From Thereva unica (taxonomy: Eukaryota > Arthropoda > Insecta > Diptera > Therevidae): a stretch of DNA of 64,000 nt. Both the position numbers and the translations under genes were made by a program. The stretch covers positions 90,941,813-91,005,812 of the forward strand of contig OX465283.1 in assembly GCA_949987705.1 (NCBI GenBank). Reading direction: 5' to 3'. Positions 1 through 11,010 of this stretch are shown here, in pieces; positions within the stretch are counted from its first letter, which is position 1; every line of letters begins with the position of its first letter. The notes beneath the pieces are model-generated. The model had not been told where the DNA came from and did not search any database. It was given only the letters and a program-made list of their open reading frames with translations.

Positions 1-2832
1 AGCGTCCAACGATGGTGTTTGGACAGGTTCGGAGTGTTGTCGGTCGATCGTCTCAAGCGTTGATGCTGTATTTGCCGATACATTAATGTACTTAGTATGA
101 AACTCTTCGTATCATATTTCAATTACCCTAACCCACTCAATTTAATTGAGTAACAACTAAAAGAAGAAGCTAGGGAAGTGAACAGAATTTGGAAGTGACG
201 TTTACTTCAGTAGTGGCAAAGGAAGTAGAATGAATCTACCCAAGGTCGATGAACCCACAGGTGAGTTACGAGAGCATACCGGCAAAATGAGTCTACGCAA
301 CGCCTGGAATTCCTCATTGTGACAGAAGACACAGACGATGTCCTTTTGGATTGCCGGAGATTAGCCGAGCAAACTGCTGCACTGTAACCTACAGCTAAAG
401 GCACGGCTAAGAGCAACGAACGTCTTAGACTATAATGGTACGATCGTTTGATCTACTGACTAAAGTGGAGGAAAAGCTAAATTCCTCAATCAGAAGCTAA
501 GGCGGAAATGAACAAAAAAGAAGTGAGTTGGGCTTAGTAGAATTATCAGTGTTATCAGGTAAATAAATGCTGATCCAGCTTTGCGACGCATATTAAGCTT
601 AACATTCATTACGTGTTGGTAGAAAATTAGCCAGTCTTAAGAGAATTTCATGGGGCATCTTAAGCCCATCTTAAGATAATTGTAATTAGGCCTAATGACC
701 CAACTAGTTGGTGATTTTAGTTAGGATTAGAATACGGTATAACCGACAGCCTTGAGCGTGTCGGCATCATAATGCTTGCACCTTCCAACGCACGAAAATA
801 GATAGAATCCAATAAAATATTTGTGTAGAAATTAAAAATTAGTCTTAAAATCACGCCAAAGAAGTATAACTTCTAATGCGTGTACATAAGTACACACACC
901 CACTGTTTTTTTTATAAATGTTGTAAAATGGAATCAAATAAAAACGCCCTTTCGATTTGCAAATCGGCCACTTCAAAAATGTTTTATTGATAGCAAAAAA
1001 AGGATATCATAAAATTGATTATTGCACACAGGTAGTCTTAACATTTTCTGCTATTCAAACATTTTCTTTTGTTTTTTATATTGTAAAGACAATAAACACC
1101 CCTCCCGCCCCCTATAAAACAAAATTTCCAGCATCATAATTCCAAAAAACGTAAAAAAGCAAAATATTTAAAAGTTTTCGAATTTCATCAAACCCGATCA
1201 TTTTTTTCAGAAAAACTTTCATCGATGCGCGCAACAAAAACAGCGCTTCAAGTTTCCCCTCCGTGTTAAAAGAATTGCTTTACTCAACCCAAACGAGATT
1301 TCGTATACGCGAATGCTTTATGCAATTATATGTTTTCAAACGCGTGACGCAAATAATTTGAAGGGTTCTGCGCACCTCGTTGCCCAATTTCATAAATTTT
1401 GTTCTATCATTTCCCCTCTTTTAACTTAAAAAGGCAACAAACGCAGAAAAAACTCAACAAAATAATTTGGGAAGGGATGTGCGCATGCCGGATGTATAAA
1501 GTTAAGTAATCTTTATATGTATTGAGCAGAGCTTTTAAATACATGTAAAACTCCTGCTCAACAAAGGCAGTTTATCCATCGTAATAAGCATAATTTTACT
1601 ATAATTATGCTAAATATTTCTCATCCCTAAATTTAAAATAAATTAAAAGAATTGCTGGAAAAATTTCTTTTAAAGATATGAGCATTTTCATTCATAAATT
1701 GAGAGTTCTCCGCAGCCGCAAGCAACACAACTTCCCAGGCAGAAGCGCGCTTGCGACTGGCGGAGAATGTCAAAAATCTAGTAATCAAAGTGATAAAAAC
1801 AGAAATATCGTATTTTTTAGTAGAAATTACTACGAATTATTTCTGTGGAATATGTGTAAAATATAAAAACCTTAAAATAAAAAAAATATATAAAAACGGG
1901 TGTTTTTCAGTCATAATTTGTAAATTTAAAAAAAAAAAACAGTGAGTGTGTGTACTTATGTACACGCATTAGAAGTTATACTTCTTTGGCGTGATTTTAA
2001 GACTAATTTTTAATTTCTACACAAATATTTTATTGGATTCTATCTTTTTTCGTGCGTTGGAAGGTGCAAGCATTATGATGCCGACACGCTCAAGGCTGTC
2101 GGTTATACCGTATTCTAATCCTAACTAAAATCACCAACTAGTTGGGTCATTAGGCCTAATTACAATTATCTTAAGATGGGCTTAAGATGCCCCATGAAAT
2201 TCTCTTAAGACTGGCTAATTTTCTACCAATGTTAAGCTTAATATGCGTCGCAAAGCTGGATCAGCATTTATTTACCTGATAACACTGATAATTCTACTAA
2301 GCCCAACTCACTTCTTTTTTGTTCATTTCCGCCTTAGCTTCTGATTGAGGAATTTAGCTTTTCCTCCACTTTAGTCAGTAGATCAAACGATCGTACCATT
2401 ATAGTCTAAGACGTTCGTTGCTCTTAGCCGTGCCTTTAGCTGTAGGTTACAGTGCAGCAGTTTGCTCGGCTAATCTCCGGCAATCCAAAAGGACATCGTC
2501 TGTGTCTTCTGTCACAATGAGGAATTCCAGGCGTTGCGTAGACTCATTTTGCCGGTATGCTCTCGTAACTCACCTGTGGGTTCATCGACCTTGGGTAGAT
2601 TCATTCTACTTCCTTTGCCACTACTGAAGTAAACGTCACTTCCAAATTCTGTTCACTTCCCTAGCTTCTTCTTTTAGTTGTTACTCAATTAAATTGAGTG
2701 GGTTAGGGTAATTGAAATATGATACGAAGAGTTTCATACTAAGTACATTAATGTATCGGCAAATACAGCATCAACGCTTGAGACGTTCGACCGACAACAC
2801 TCCGAACCTGTCCAAACACCATCGTTGGACGC
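1..2832. repeat. Large foldback element: ~0.9 kb inverted repeats around a 1.0 kb core
   Basis: Positions 1 to about 913 reappear almost base for base as the reverse complement at about 1927-2832. The outermost match pairs base 1 with base 2832, so the palindrome may continue to the left of the window. The arms differ by only a few substitutions and one roughly 10-bp indel near 610/2230. The core (914-1926) carries no convincing gene. Parts of it (about 1380-1880) resemble, in inverted orientation, sequence at 28610-28810 and 31230-31490. The small open frames in the arms are mirror copies of each other and look spurious. A diverged single arm recurs at 56590-57455. Confidence 0.85.
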
Positions 2833-3444
2833 TTGATATTGGACATTCGTAGTTCGAGTAGCGGCCACACAATGCGTTCTACCATCAAACGTCCAACGTT
2901 GGAAAGTGCTCATAGCATCGTTTAGAGCCGGCTTTAGCTGAAAATTAGGATATGTAATTTATTTCCCTCCATAGCCTCTGGGTAAAAACCTCCTCACCCA
3001 CGGACATCGTGAACGGACTTTGGCTACGAATTTTCATATGCCCATGTAATAATAAACTTAATAGCTAAAGGATTGGAGTTGCAATGGTTGCCCTTTATAG
3101 CCTCTACCCCTTCGCTTATATCGTCCGCAGGCCGTATCAGAACATCAAAATTGGCAGCTTGCAGTAAATTAGGGCAGGAGATAAAAATGCAGCACGCTGC
3201 AACCAAAAGTATTTCAATTGGCTGAAGCTGGTAAAATGACAAGCAAAGCAGCGTGCTGCATGTTCATATCATGTCTTAAATTTGCAATATTTGAGGTTCT
3301 GATAGGGCCTCCAGCAATCCAATCGTAGCTACAGGCCTGGAAGCAGCCGGTGCCGATCCTACGTTCGCTTGAATGGAGGACATTTCTCGTGTAATAACAT
3401 AGTGGAGCCAAGTTTTTAAGTTCATTTTTAAATTCTTTTATTTA
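2833..3444. other. Non-coding repeat remnant
   Basis: No gene is visible. Positions about 2955-3160 are a diverged copy of the sequence at 5930-6340, and of its inverse at 52560-52735. They share the 'ccctccatagcct' block and the 'ttttcatatgccca' block. Two 12-bp palindromic words (GCAGCACGCTGC near 3188 and GCAGCGTGCTGC near 3247) face each other. Confidence 0.5.
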
Positions 3445-4143
3445 ACTTACACTGTTTGTCGTCAAATCTTGGAAGTTAAATTTGACCCACTTCCCGGTTT
3501 CGGATAGAGCTGAAATTTTGCATACACGTTTAGTTTGGATGACAATGCAATCTGGCCATTTTGTAAAAATATCAAGATGGCGGTTCCAAAATGGCGCTTA
3601 TTTAACTTACACTGTGTGTCGTCAAATCTTGGAAGTTAAATTTTACCCACTTCCCGGTTTCGGATAGAGCTGAAATTTTGCATACACGTTTAGTTTGGAT
3701 GACAATGCAATCTGGCCATTTTGTAAAAATATCAAGATGGCGGTTCCAAAATGGCGCCCGATTTTTGAAATTGTGCTCCGCGGCCCTCTGACATGGGTAT
3801 CAAATGAAAGGATATGACAGGTAGAACACAATAAGCTATGTGGCGTCATTCCAAATTCAAAATGGCGGCCAACACTTACACTGTTTGTCGTCAAATCTTG
3901 GAAGTTAAATTTGACCCACTTCCCGGTTTCGGATAGAGCTGAAATTTTGCATACACGTTTAGTTTGGATGACAATGCAATCTGGCCATTTTGTAAAAATA
4001 TCAAGATGGCGGTTCCAAAATGGCGCCCGATTTTTGAAATTGTGCTCCGCGGCCCTCTGACATGGGTATCAAATGAAAGGATATGACAGGTAGAACACAA
4101 TAAGCTATGTGGCGTCATTCCAAATTCAAAATGGCGGCCAACA
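3445..4143. repeat. Three-unit tandem repeat (269-bp unit)
   Basis: Units start at 3445, 3605 and 3874, each with 'acttacactgt'. The second and third units are about 269 bp and nearly identical. The first is 160 bp and lacks the distal 109 bp. Each carries 'tggcggttccaaaatggcgc' and 'gacccacttcccggtttcgg'. The parallel minus-strand open frames of 83 and 85 residues arise from repeat copies and are probably not genes. Confidence 0.85.
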
Positions 4144-4269
4144 CTCAATTGCGGAAAGCTTATAATAGACTAAAAAGTAGAAAATATAACCGATCAACTT
4201 CTAATTTTGCACACACTCGTAGTTCGGGTGGTTAATGTGTATGAATGATGAGATGAATAGTTGAGTTAA

Positions 4270-4765
4270 GGGTGAGTTGATAAAAAATAAATGGTTAAAA
4301 GAATTTTTAAAAAAAAATCTTTTCAAACTAAATAAAATAAATGGTTCAAAAATTTTTTTAAAAAAAATTCTTTTCATTAACTAAAAAATGTACTGAAAAG
4401 TAAAAAATAAAAAATATTTTAAAGAAAGCGTGAAATTTCAATTTTAATGAAAAAGTTAATTAAAAGAATGGCGCATTTTTCATCAAAAAATTTTGTTAGA
4501 ATTTGAAATTAACAAAGCAAAAAATTGAGGGTTATTGTAAATCTCACGCGATTTGCAGTTATATTTTCAATTTTTGATGAAAAATGCGCCTTTCTTTTAA
4601 TTAACTTTTTCATTAAAATTGAAATTTCACGCTTTCTTTAAAATATTTTTTATTTTTTACTTTTCAGTACATTTTTTAGTTAATTAAAAGAATTTTTTTA
4701 AAAAAATTTTTTAACCTTTTATTTTATTTAGTTTGAAAAGATTTTTTTTTTAAAAATTCTTTCAA
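4270..4765. repeat. AT-rich hairpin (foldback) of about 0.5 kb
   Basis: Positions about 4285-4500 fold back on 4562-4765 with a loop of about 60 bp. Paired blocks include 'gaaagcgtgaaatttcaatt' with its complement near 4612 and 'tgcgcatttttcatc' with its complement near 4575. No coding sequence is seen. Confidence 0.75.
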
Positions 4766-4774
4766 TAAAAAGTT

Positions 4775-5770
4775 GTAAAATATTGTATTTTATCACTTTT
4801 TCTGCACCTGGATTACCAGTCATTACGTTTACATGATTTACTTGAGTTCCTGACTTGACATTTACTTGAAACTCAAGTTGCGTTTTCGGTTCATTTACTT
4901 GACTTCAAAATGTCCTGAAATTTTCTTGAACTGACACTTGACCTTTCATATTATAACAGATACTATCTTCAAATTATAATATAAATAACTTTAAAAATAT
5001 TGCATCAAAAGTATACATACACTACAGTTTTTATCTTCTTCTTGTTCCAAAGAAAAAATACACAAGCAAAATTTCAAGTATTCAAGTAGTGTTTACATGA
5101 GCTTTTTCAAGTCAATCAAACAAATTTTTGTGATTTACTTGACTCAAGTATACTTGAAGTCAGGACGAGTTTACATGCATATTTAGTTACTTGAAATCTA
5201 CTTCAAGTATACTTCAAGTAAGCATGTAAACGTAATGAGTGATTAGTGTTTCAGTGATTGAATTAAAACAATTTCAAAAAATTTAGTGAACTAATATGTT
5301 TTAATGGTTTAATTGTGAAGGTGACCAATTTTGTTTACATTCGCTGTGGTTTTGTCGAGTTATTTTAGGGCAAAAATGTTGAATTTGTGTGGTTATTGAG
5401 TTAAAAGTGAATTTAAAGTGATTAAAGCTTGTTGAAGAATAATTTTTAAAAATATTAAAGCAGAAAACTGTGTAGGAAAAAGTTCCAAATTTTTGTTATT
5501 CATGTTGTGTGGTGGTACTTGCACTTATGTTTTAATAACTATTCCGTAATAATTTTTAACCATTTTAAATTCACTTTTAATTTCATTACCATATAAATCC
5601 AACATTTTTTCCCTAAATTAACACGAAAATACCACCATGAATATAAACAAAACTGGTCACCTTATCAATTTCATTCAATTTATTCACTCGGATCACTAAC
5701 TAACTTATCACCGGTAATGCACGTGCAGTAAAAAATGTTAAAATACAATATTTTGCCACTTTTTACAAGT
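4775..5770. repeat. Foldback unit related to the 48.3-49.9 kb palindrome
   Basis: The ends pair: 'aaaatattgtattttatcac' near 4781 with its complement near 5740. Inside, 5320-5440 pairs with about 5540-5670, including 'tgtttacattcg', and the same blocks occur four times at 48.5-49.6 kb. A separate 417-bp element (4821-5237) interrupts the left arm. Confidence 0.65.
4821..5237. mobile_element. Small inverted-repeat element, AGT target duplication
   Basis: The ends are CATTACGTTTACATG and its reverse complement, flanked on both sides by AGT (4818-4820 and 5238-5240). The related uninterrupted sequence at 49128 reads 'ccagtgatt', which supports a 3-bp duplication. Many internal ACTTGA/TCAAGT words point in both directions. 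It is non-coding. Confidence 0.65.
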
Positions 5771-5899
5771 TAAAAACTTGGCGAGTCTATGATATTACAC
5801 TACGAGTTAGAGAAATTGCGCCTTCCATTCAGTAAAAACCCCTCACCCACAAACAGCACACAATAAACACTACGAATCTTCCTGCCCACGAAAAACCAA

Positions 5900-6420
5900 A
5901 CATACGCTTAGCTGATGACTCGAACATGAAATTTATTTCCCTCCATAGCCTCAGCATAAAAACCCCCTCACCCATCTACATCGTGAACCGGCATCGGCTG
6001 CGAGTTTTCATATGCCCATAGTAATCACGGGATTCAGAAACAACATAATGTAAAAGACTGTATACCGTATACGGTATTTTAGTGCTGATGTCACGTGGGG
6101 GACACTTGCCATATAAAATCGAAGGTTCTGTTGTTGTTTCAGCATTACGACTGACGTCACCAAGCGCCCATTTTTTACGGTATTAGAAGCTGCCGTCGCT
6201 TTTGCATTACCTTCGTTTTCTGTATCCCGTGCATAATAATGATAATCCCAGTGCGCATGAAGAATGGAAGTTGAAATGCTTGCCCTCCATTGCTTCCACC
6301 CCTTCGCCCATATCCTCAAGTTGCGTTGCGTTGCGAATTCGTCAAAATTCACTCTCATAATATTTTTCAAAACGCGCCTAAAGAAGTATAACTTCAAAAA
6401 TTTGTGGAAATATAATTTTT
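5900..6420. repeat. Dispersed non-coding repeat, interrupted by a small insertion
   Basis: The sequence matches the inverse of 52487-52735, including 'ccctccatagcct', 'catatgcccata', 'gataatcccagtgcgcatga' and 'tttttcaaaacgcgcctaaa'. The match is broken by the insertion at 6021-6231. The 129-residue minus-strand open frame spanning this junction is therefore an artefact of two repeats. Confidence 0.6.
6021..6231. mobile_element. ~0.2 kb inverted-repeat element (MITE-like)
   Basis: The inner ends are CACGGGATTCAGAAAC and the complement of CACGGGATACAGAAAAC. CATA flanks both sides (6017-6020 and 6232-6235), and the related empty sequence near 52640 has the CATA only once. An inverse-oriented relative lies at about 58945-59157. 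Confidence 0.55.
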
Positions 6421-6573
6421 TATAACTAGAAAAAAAAACAAAGAGGTGTCAAGGGACACCGGGATGCAACGAAGTTCCTTTCGATTAATTAGTGAAGGAA
6501 TTGTAATAAAAATTTTGTTTTTAAGTTATAGTACAATTTTTTTTATTATTAATAAATATAATGTAATATAAAC

Positions 6574-7020
6574 TTAATCAGTATGCTCAATTTTAGTAAT
6601 AATTGGCTTGTGGTAACTGAAGTAGGAAACATATGTTTGGGACTCTATTTTATTTAAATGTCTTGAAAAAACTGCATCAATGGTAGTATTATATTTTGTT
6701 GTTGATTCTGCTGGATTATTGTTTATTCTTAAATCAAATTCTTCCTCTAGAAACTGTATTAATGGTTTTGATTTTTCATTACTGAAGTTGATGTTAAAAT
6801 CACCGGCCAAAATGAGTGGAACTTTATCTAAATTTTTGTTGTATCTGCTAAGTGTTCGAGATACATCTTTAGAATACTCTAGCAGCGCTCGATGAATGAA
6901 CTCCTGAATATCTAATAATTTGTTATTTGGTGAGACATATATGACTGCCATGATTAAGGTAACGCCGTTTTCCATTACACACTCTGCTGCACATAAATCT
7001 GCAACACTTGTAATTGCTAC
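6574..7020 (-). pseudogene. Endonuclease domain remnant of a Helentron protein (copy 1)
   Basis: About 148 residues of an apurinic-type endonuclease/exonuclease/phosphatase fold. Visible motifs are 'ILAGDFNINFSNEKS' (Asp/Asn of the active site), 'TTKYNTTIDAVFSRHL' and 'SYFSYHKPIITKI' (probable terminal catalytic His). In Helentrons this domain is the C-terminal part of a much longer Rep-helicase protein; here no Rep or helicase precedes it. The frame runs upstream into the microsatellite only because the repeat has no stop codons, so the long open frame is not evidence for a real fusion protein. The three copies in the window encode the same residues in this region, which suggests recent copying rather than selection within this locus. 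Confidence 0.75.
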
Positions 7021-7875
7021 AAAAGCAAAAAAAAACAAAAAAGAAACAACAAAAACAACAAAAACAACAAAAACAACAAAAACATCAAAAACAACAAAAA
7101 CAGCAAAAACAACAAAAATAACAAAAACAACGAAACAACAAAAATAACAAAAACAACAAAAACAACAAAAACAACAAAAATAACAAAAACAACAAAAACA
7201 ACAAAAGCAACAAAAATAACAAAAACAACAAAAACCAAAAACAACAACAAAAACAACAAAAGCAACAAAAGCAACAAAAACATCAAAAACATCAAAAACA
7301 GCAAAAACAACAAAAACAACCAAAATAATAAAAGCAACAAAAATAACAAAACAACAAAAGCAACAAAAACAACAAAAATAACAAAAACAACAAAAACAAC
7401 AAAAATAACAAAAACAACAAAAACAACAAAAGCAACAAAAGCGACAAAAACAACAAAAACAACAAAAATAACAAAAACAACAAAAACAACAAAAGCAACA
7501 AAAGCGACAAAAACAACAAAAATAACAAAAACAACAAAAGCAACAAAAACAATAAAAACAGCAAAAACAACAGAAGTAACAAAAACAACAAAACAACAAA
7601 AACAACAAAAACAACAAAAATAGCAAAAACAACAAAAACGACAAAAGCAACAAAAACAACAAAAGCAACAAAAACAACAGAAACAGCAAACACTAACAAA
7701 AATAACAAAAACAACAAAACAACAAAAATAACAAAAACAACAAAAAAACAAAAGCAACAAAAACAACTAAAATAACAAAAACAACAAAAACAACAAAAAT
7801 ACCAAAAACAACAAAAACAACAGAAACAACCAAAACAACAAAAACAACAAAAATAACAAAACAAAAACAACCTGT
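7021..7875. repeat. Microsatellite tract, (AACAACAAAAA)-like, copy 1
   Basis: About 850 bp of AACAAAAAC/TTGTTTTTG-type repeat, occasionally varied by GCAACAAAA or ATAACAAAA units. It lies inside the Helentron-like element and is shared, at different lengths, by all three copies. Open frames on it translate to Phe/Cys/Val/Leu or Thr/Lys/Asn repeats and are not credible proteins. Confidence 0.95.
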
Positions 7876-8243
7876 ATACACTCAAAAAAATAATCGTCGC
7901 GACACCACACTGTACAATGCGAAATAGAAAGACGACCCAGCAAACAATTTGGAGTAAAGTTTATCGCACGATAAAAGAGCGTAACAAAGCGATATCTTCC
8001 GGATGTAAAATTTATCGTAATTTTGTTATATTTTTATATTCTGAATGATATTGTAAGGCCGATAATAATTCGAAAAGAATTCAATTCGTTCTGGCGATAA
8101 TAGGAAGAAAAAGAAGATATTTATTCTCGTTTTCTCCTCCTTACGATAAGAAAACGATGTCATTCTATTGCGAACATATCAGAAAGAAGAAATATTTATG
8201 CTTTTCTTCCTTCTAACACAGTTGCGACACAGTGGCGATAAAC

Positions 8244-9449
8244 TTTTCTTCCTCTTAATGACATGTTATCCCTGTTTTTTCTTCCCTTCGTTAAGAAAAC
8301 GATGTATATGTATTGCTAAAATATCACCAAGAAGATGTATTTGTGATTCTCTTCCTTCTATCACACTGGCGAAACACTTTTCTTCCTCTTAATGACATGT
8401 TATCCCTGTTTTTTCTTCCCTTCGTTAAGAAAACGATGTATATGTATTGCTAAAATATCACCAAGAAGATGTATTTGTGATTCTCTTCCTTCTATCACAC
8501 TGGCGAAACACTTTTCTTCCTCTTAATGACATGTTATCCCTGTTTTTTCTTCCCTTCGTTAAGAAAACGATGTATATGTATTGCTAAAATATCACCAAGA
8601 AGATGTATTTGTGATTCTCTTCCTTTTATCACACTGGCGAAACACTTTTCTTCCTCTTAATGACATGTTATCCCTGTTTTTTCTTCCCTTCGTTAAGAAA
8701 ACGATGTATATGTATTGCTAAAATATCACCAAGAAGATGTATTTGTGATTCTCTTCCTTTTATCACACTGGCGAAACACTTTTCTTCCTCTTAATGACAT
8801 GTTATCCCTGTTTTTTCTTCCCTTCGTTAAGAAAACGATGTATATGTATTGCTAAAATATCACCAAGAAGATGTATTTGTGATTCTCTTCCTTTTATCAC
8901 ACTGGCGAAACACTTTTCTTCCTCTTAATGACATGTTATCCCTGTTTTTTCTTCCCTTCGTTAAGAAAACGATGTATATGTATTGCTAAAATATCACCAA
9001 GAAGATGTATTTGTGATTCTCTTCCTTTTATCACACTGGCGAAACACTTTTCTTCCTCTTAATGACATGTTATCCCTGTTTTTTCTTCCCTTCGTTAAGA
9101 AAACGATGTATATGTATTGCTAAAATATCACCAAGAAGATGTATTTGTGATTCTCTTCCTTTTATCACACTGGCGAAACACTTTTCTTCCTCTTAATGAC
9201 ATGTTATCCCTGTTTTTTCTTCCCTTCGTTAAGAAAACGATGTATATGTATTGCTAAAATATCACCAAGAAGATGTATTTGTGATTCTCTTCCTTTTATC
9301 ACACTGGCGAAACACTTTTCTTCCTCTTAATGACATGTTATCCCTGTTTTTTCTTCCCTTCGTTAAGAAAACGATGTATATGTATTGCTAAAATATCACC
9401 AAGAAGATGTATTTGTGATTCTCTTCCTTTTATCACACTGGCGAAACAC
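8244..9449. repeat. Nine tandem 134-bp repeats near the transposon's left end
   Basis: The word CCTCTTAATGACATG starts at 8251, 8385, 8519, 8653, 8787, 8921, 9055, 9189 and 9323, an exact 134-bp period. A tenth unit breaks off at 9457. The first two units read CCTTCTATC and the later seven CCTTTTATC, a sign of stepwise expansion. Each unit has three CTTCC-centred words, also found as ATCTTCCGG close to both transposon ends. By analogy with CACTA subterminal repeats these may be protein-binding sites (inference). Confidence 0.95.
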
Positions 9450-9508
9450 TTTTCTTCCTTTTCCCTTCATCGGTAATGTATTGGCAATAAACTTCTCTTC
9501 CTTTTTCC

Positions 9509-9545
9509 ATAAATATAACGGTTATTTGGAAATGCGTTCACTTTG
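9509..9545 (+). promoter_or_regulatory. Candidate core promoter of the transposon genes
   Basis: A TATA-like word (ATAAATATAA, near 9510) lies about 30 bp before TTCACTTTGG (near 9537), which resembles an arthropod initiator. It follows the tandem repeats and precedes the putative first exon. This is suggestive only. Confidence 0.3.
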
Positions 9546-9720
9546 GTGATAGCGTTTGACGTGCAAAGTTTAAATTTTTTAAAGGTAGAGTGTTTCAAAG
9601 TTAAAGTTTTTCGGGAGCAAAATTAAATTTTAAAATAAACGTGTTAAAGTATTTCGTTAGTGTCTGTTAAAAACTATAATTAAAATAAAATTTGTGAACT
9701 TTTGTTTGGTTAATTTTTTT

Positions 9721-9822
9721 GGTACATAATTAATTGGATTGTGCAGTATTCTTTTTTGGAGCCATCTTCGTGGTACATAATTAATTGGATTGTGCAGTAT
9801 TCTTTTTTGGAGCCATCTTCGT
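9721..9822. repeat. 51-bp direct duplication
   Basis: The sequence starting GGTACATAATTAATTGGATT is present twice back to back (9721-9771 and 9772-9822), without visible differences. It lies in the presumed 5-prime untranslated exon. Confidence 0.9.
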
Positions 9823-9857
9823 GTTGCAGCCTTGAAGCAGCGGGATTTTTTGAAAAG

Positions 9858-11009
9858 GTTAGTACATTTTTAGTTTCTTACTTTATACAATTATTACTTT
9901 GATATATTATTTTATATTATATGAGGAGTTTATTATCAAAAGGTGACATGTCCATACTTCAAGTTTTTTTTTTGTTTAAAGGATCGATTATCCTTGGTAA
10001 AATGCATAGTTTTTGCTTGAAAACAAGTTTAAAACCGCACTATATCTCGTATATAATAGACGGTAAATTCGGTTATTTTTTTCAAATTCGACACATGTAA
10101 CCGATTTTCTTCCCTAAATTTTCTTCCCCGCTTACCAAGAAAAGCAATGTTAAATTAAGTTCATAAAAAATATATTTTAGTTCAAAATGAAATGTTGAGT
10201 TCATTTTATAATTCAAAATATTAAAATAGTATCTATGATTTCAAAAAAGGTACATGTCCACCCTACCATTAAATCAGAAAGTGACATGTCCATTGGCATA
10301 TTACAAAAAGGTACATGTCCATTTTGTTTTTGCTTTTTTCACAATAACCAGTTAATGTATTTCTATGATTTTTTCACAATAAAATAATAAAATACTTTAT
10401 GTGTGTCGTCATATTTTTTAAAAATAAATATCTTTTAGGACTAAGTTCATGCACAGTTTTTACTCATTGCTGTAAAAAAATGAATGGAGGACATGTCACC
10501 TTTTGATAATAACCTCCTCATATATGGAGCGTACATTCAATGTCCACTATTTGCATGTTATGTTATTGAAATTGCAATAACTTTTTGGATATAAAATATA
10601 TCTTCTATTAAATATATGGCGTCCTAAATACCATAAGAAATAAATGGCATTTGCAAATAGCGAACTTTGATTCTGTACTCAGGTCTGTTCCAATAGACAA
10701 TGCGGTTTCCCGCATAGTTAGTAATTTTATGTCATTGCGTTGAAGACGAAAGGGTTTCTGGAATAAAATCAACTTTACTTGTTATATGTCATTCTTTTGA
10801 AGACAAGTGATTTTTGGGTTAAGGTCTTCTTGATTTGCACGCCATATGCCTAAAGCATTCCTTAACTGTTCCAAGTTTTCGCAGGTAACGACAGGCCAGG
10901 TTTTCTATTGGAAAAGACCTTTTATTTACTTTGTTATGTTTGCATTTATTTCGACATTTGTTTGAAATTGTTTTCAAAAGGGTTTTCATTTCGTTTTTCT
11001 TAAATGCAG
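9858..11009 (+). other. Putative 5-prime UTR intron before the transposase ATG
   Basis: A donor-like AAG|GTTAGT at 9857/9858 and a polypyrimidine-rich acceptor ending AAATGCAG at 11009 bracket 1152 bp. The acceptor sits one base before the transposase start codon (11011). It contains the inverted-repeat element at 9923-10519. No other long frame lies here. Confidence 0.45.
9923..10519. mobile_element. 597-bp inverted-repeat element inside the transposon
   Basis: The left end GAGGAGTTTATTATCAAAAG continues into GTGACATGTCC, and the right end is its reverse complement with one mismatch. ATAT flanks both sides. The core word ACATGTCC recurs internally near 10251, 10284 and 10313. It is non-coding and mobilised in trans, if at all. 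It is probably a MITE that landed in the 5-prime intron, since it does not touch the coding sequence. Confidence 0.65.
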
Positions 11010-11010
11010 A

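Noticed and set aside
207..416. 69-residue frame present on both arms of the foldback (also 2418-2627)
   Set aside because: It is the same chance frame seen twice through the inverted repeat; no domain or codon pattern supports it.
843..885. GAAGTATAACTTC words near foldback ends, reminiscent of lox-type recombinase sites
   Set aside because: Only the short ATAACTTC similarity is shared. There is no spacer and arm arrangement and no recombinase gene.
6008..6397. 129-residue minus-strand frame
   Set aside because: It crosses the border between a dispersed repeat and a small inserted element.
7017..7885. Long open frames on the microsatellite that look like membrane proteins rich in Phe, Cys, Val and Leu
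   Set aside because: The frames exist only because the short repeat contains no stop codon. The same occurs in several frames and in all three copies.
8244..9449. Regular repeats that might be taken for a CRISPR array
   Set aside because: The whole 134-bp unit is repeated without unique spacers, and the context is a eukaryotic transposon.
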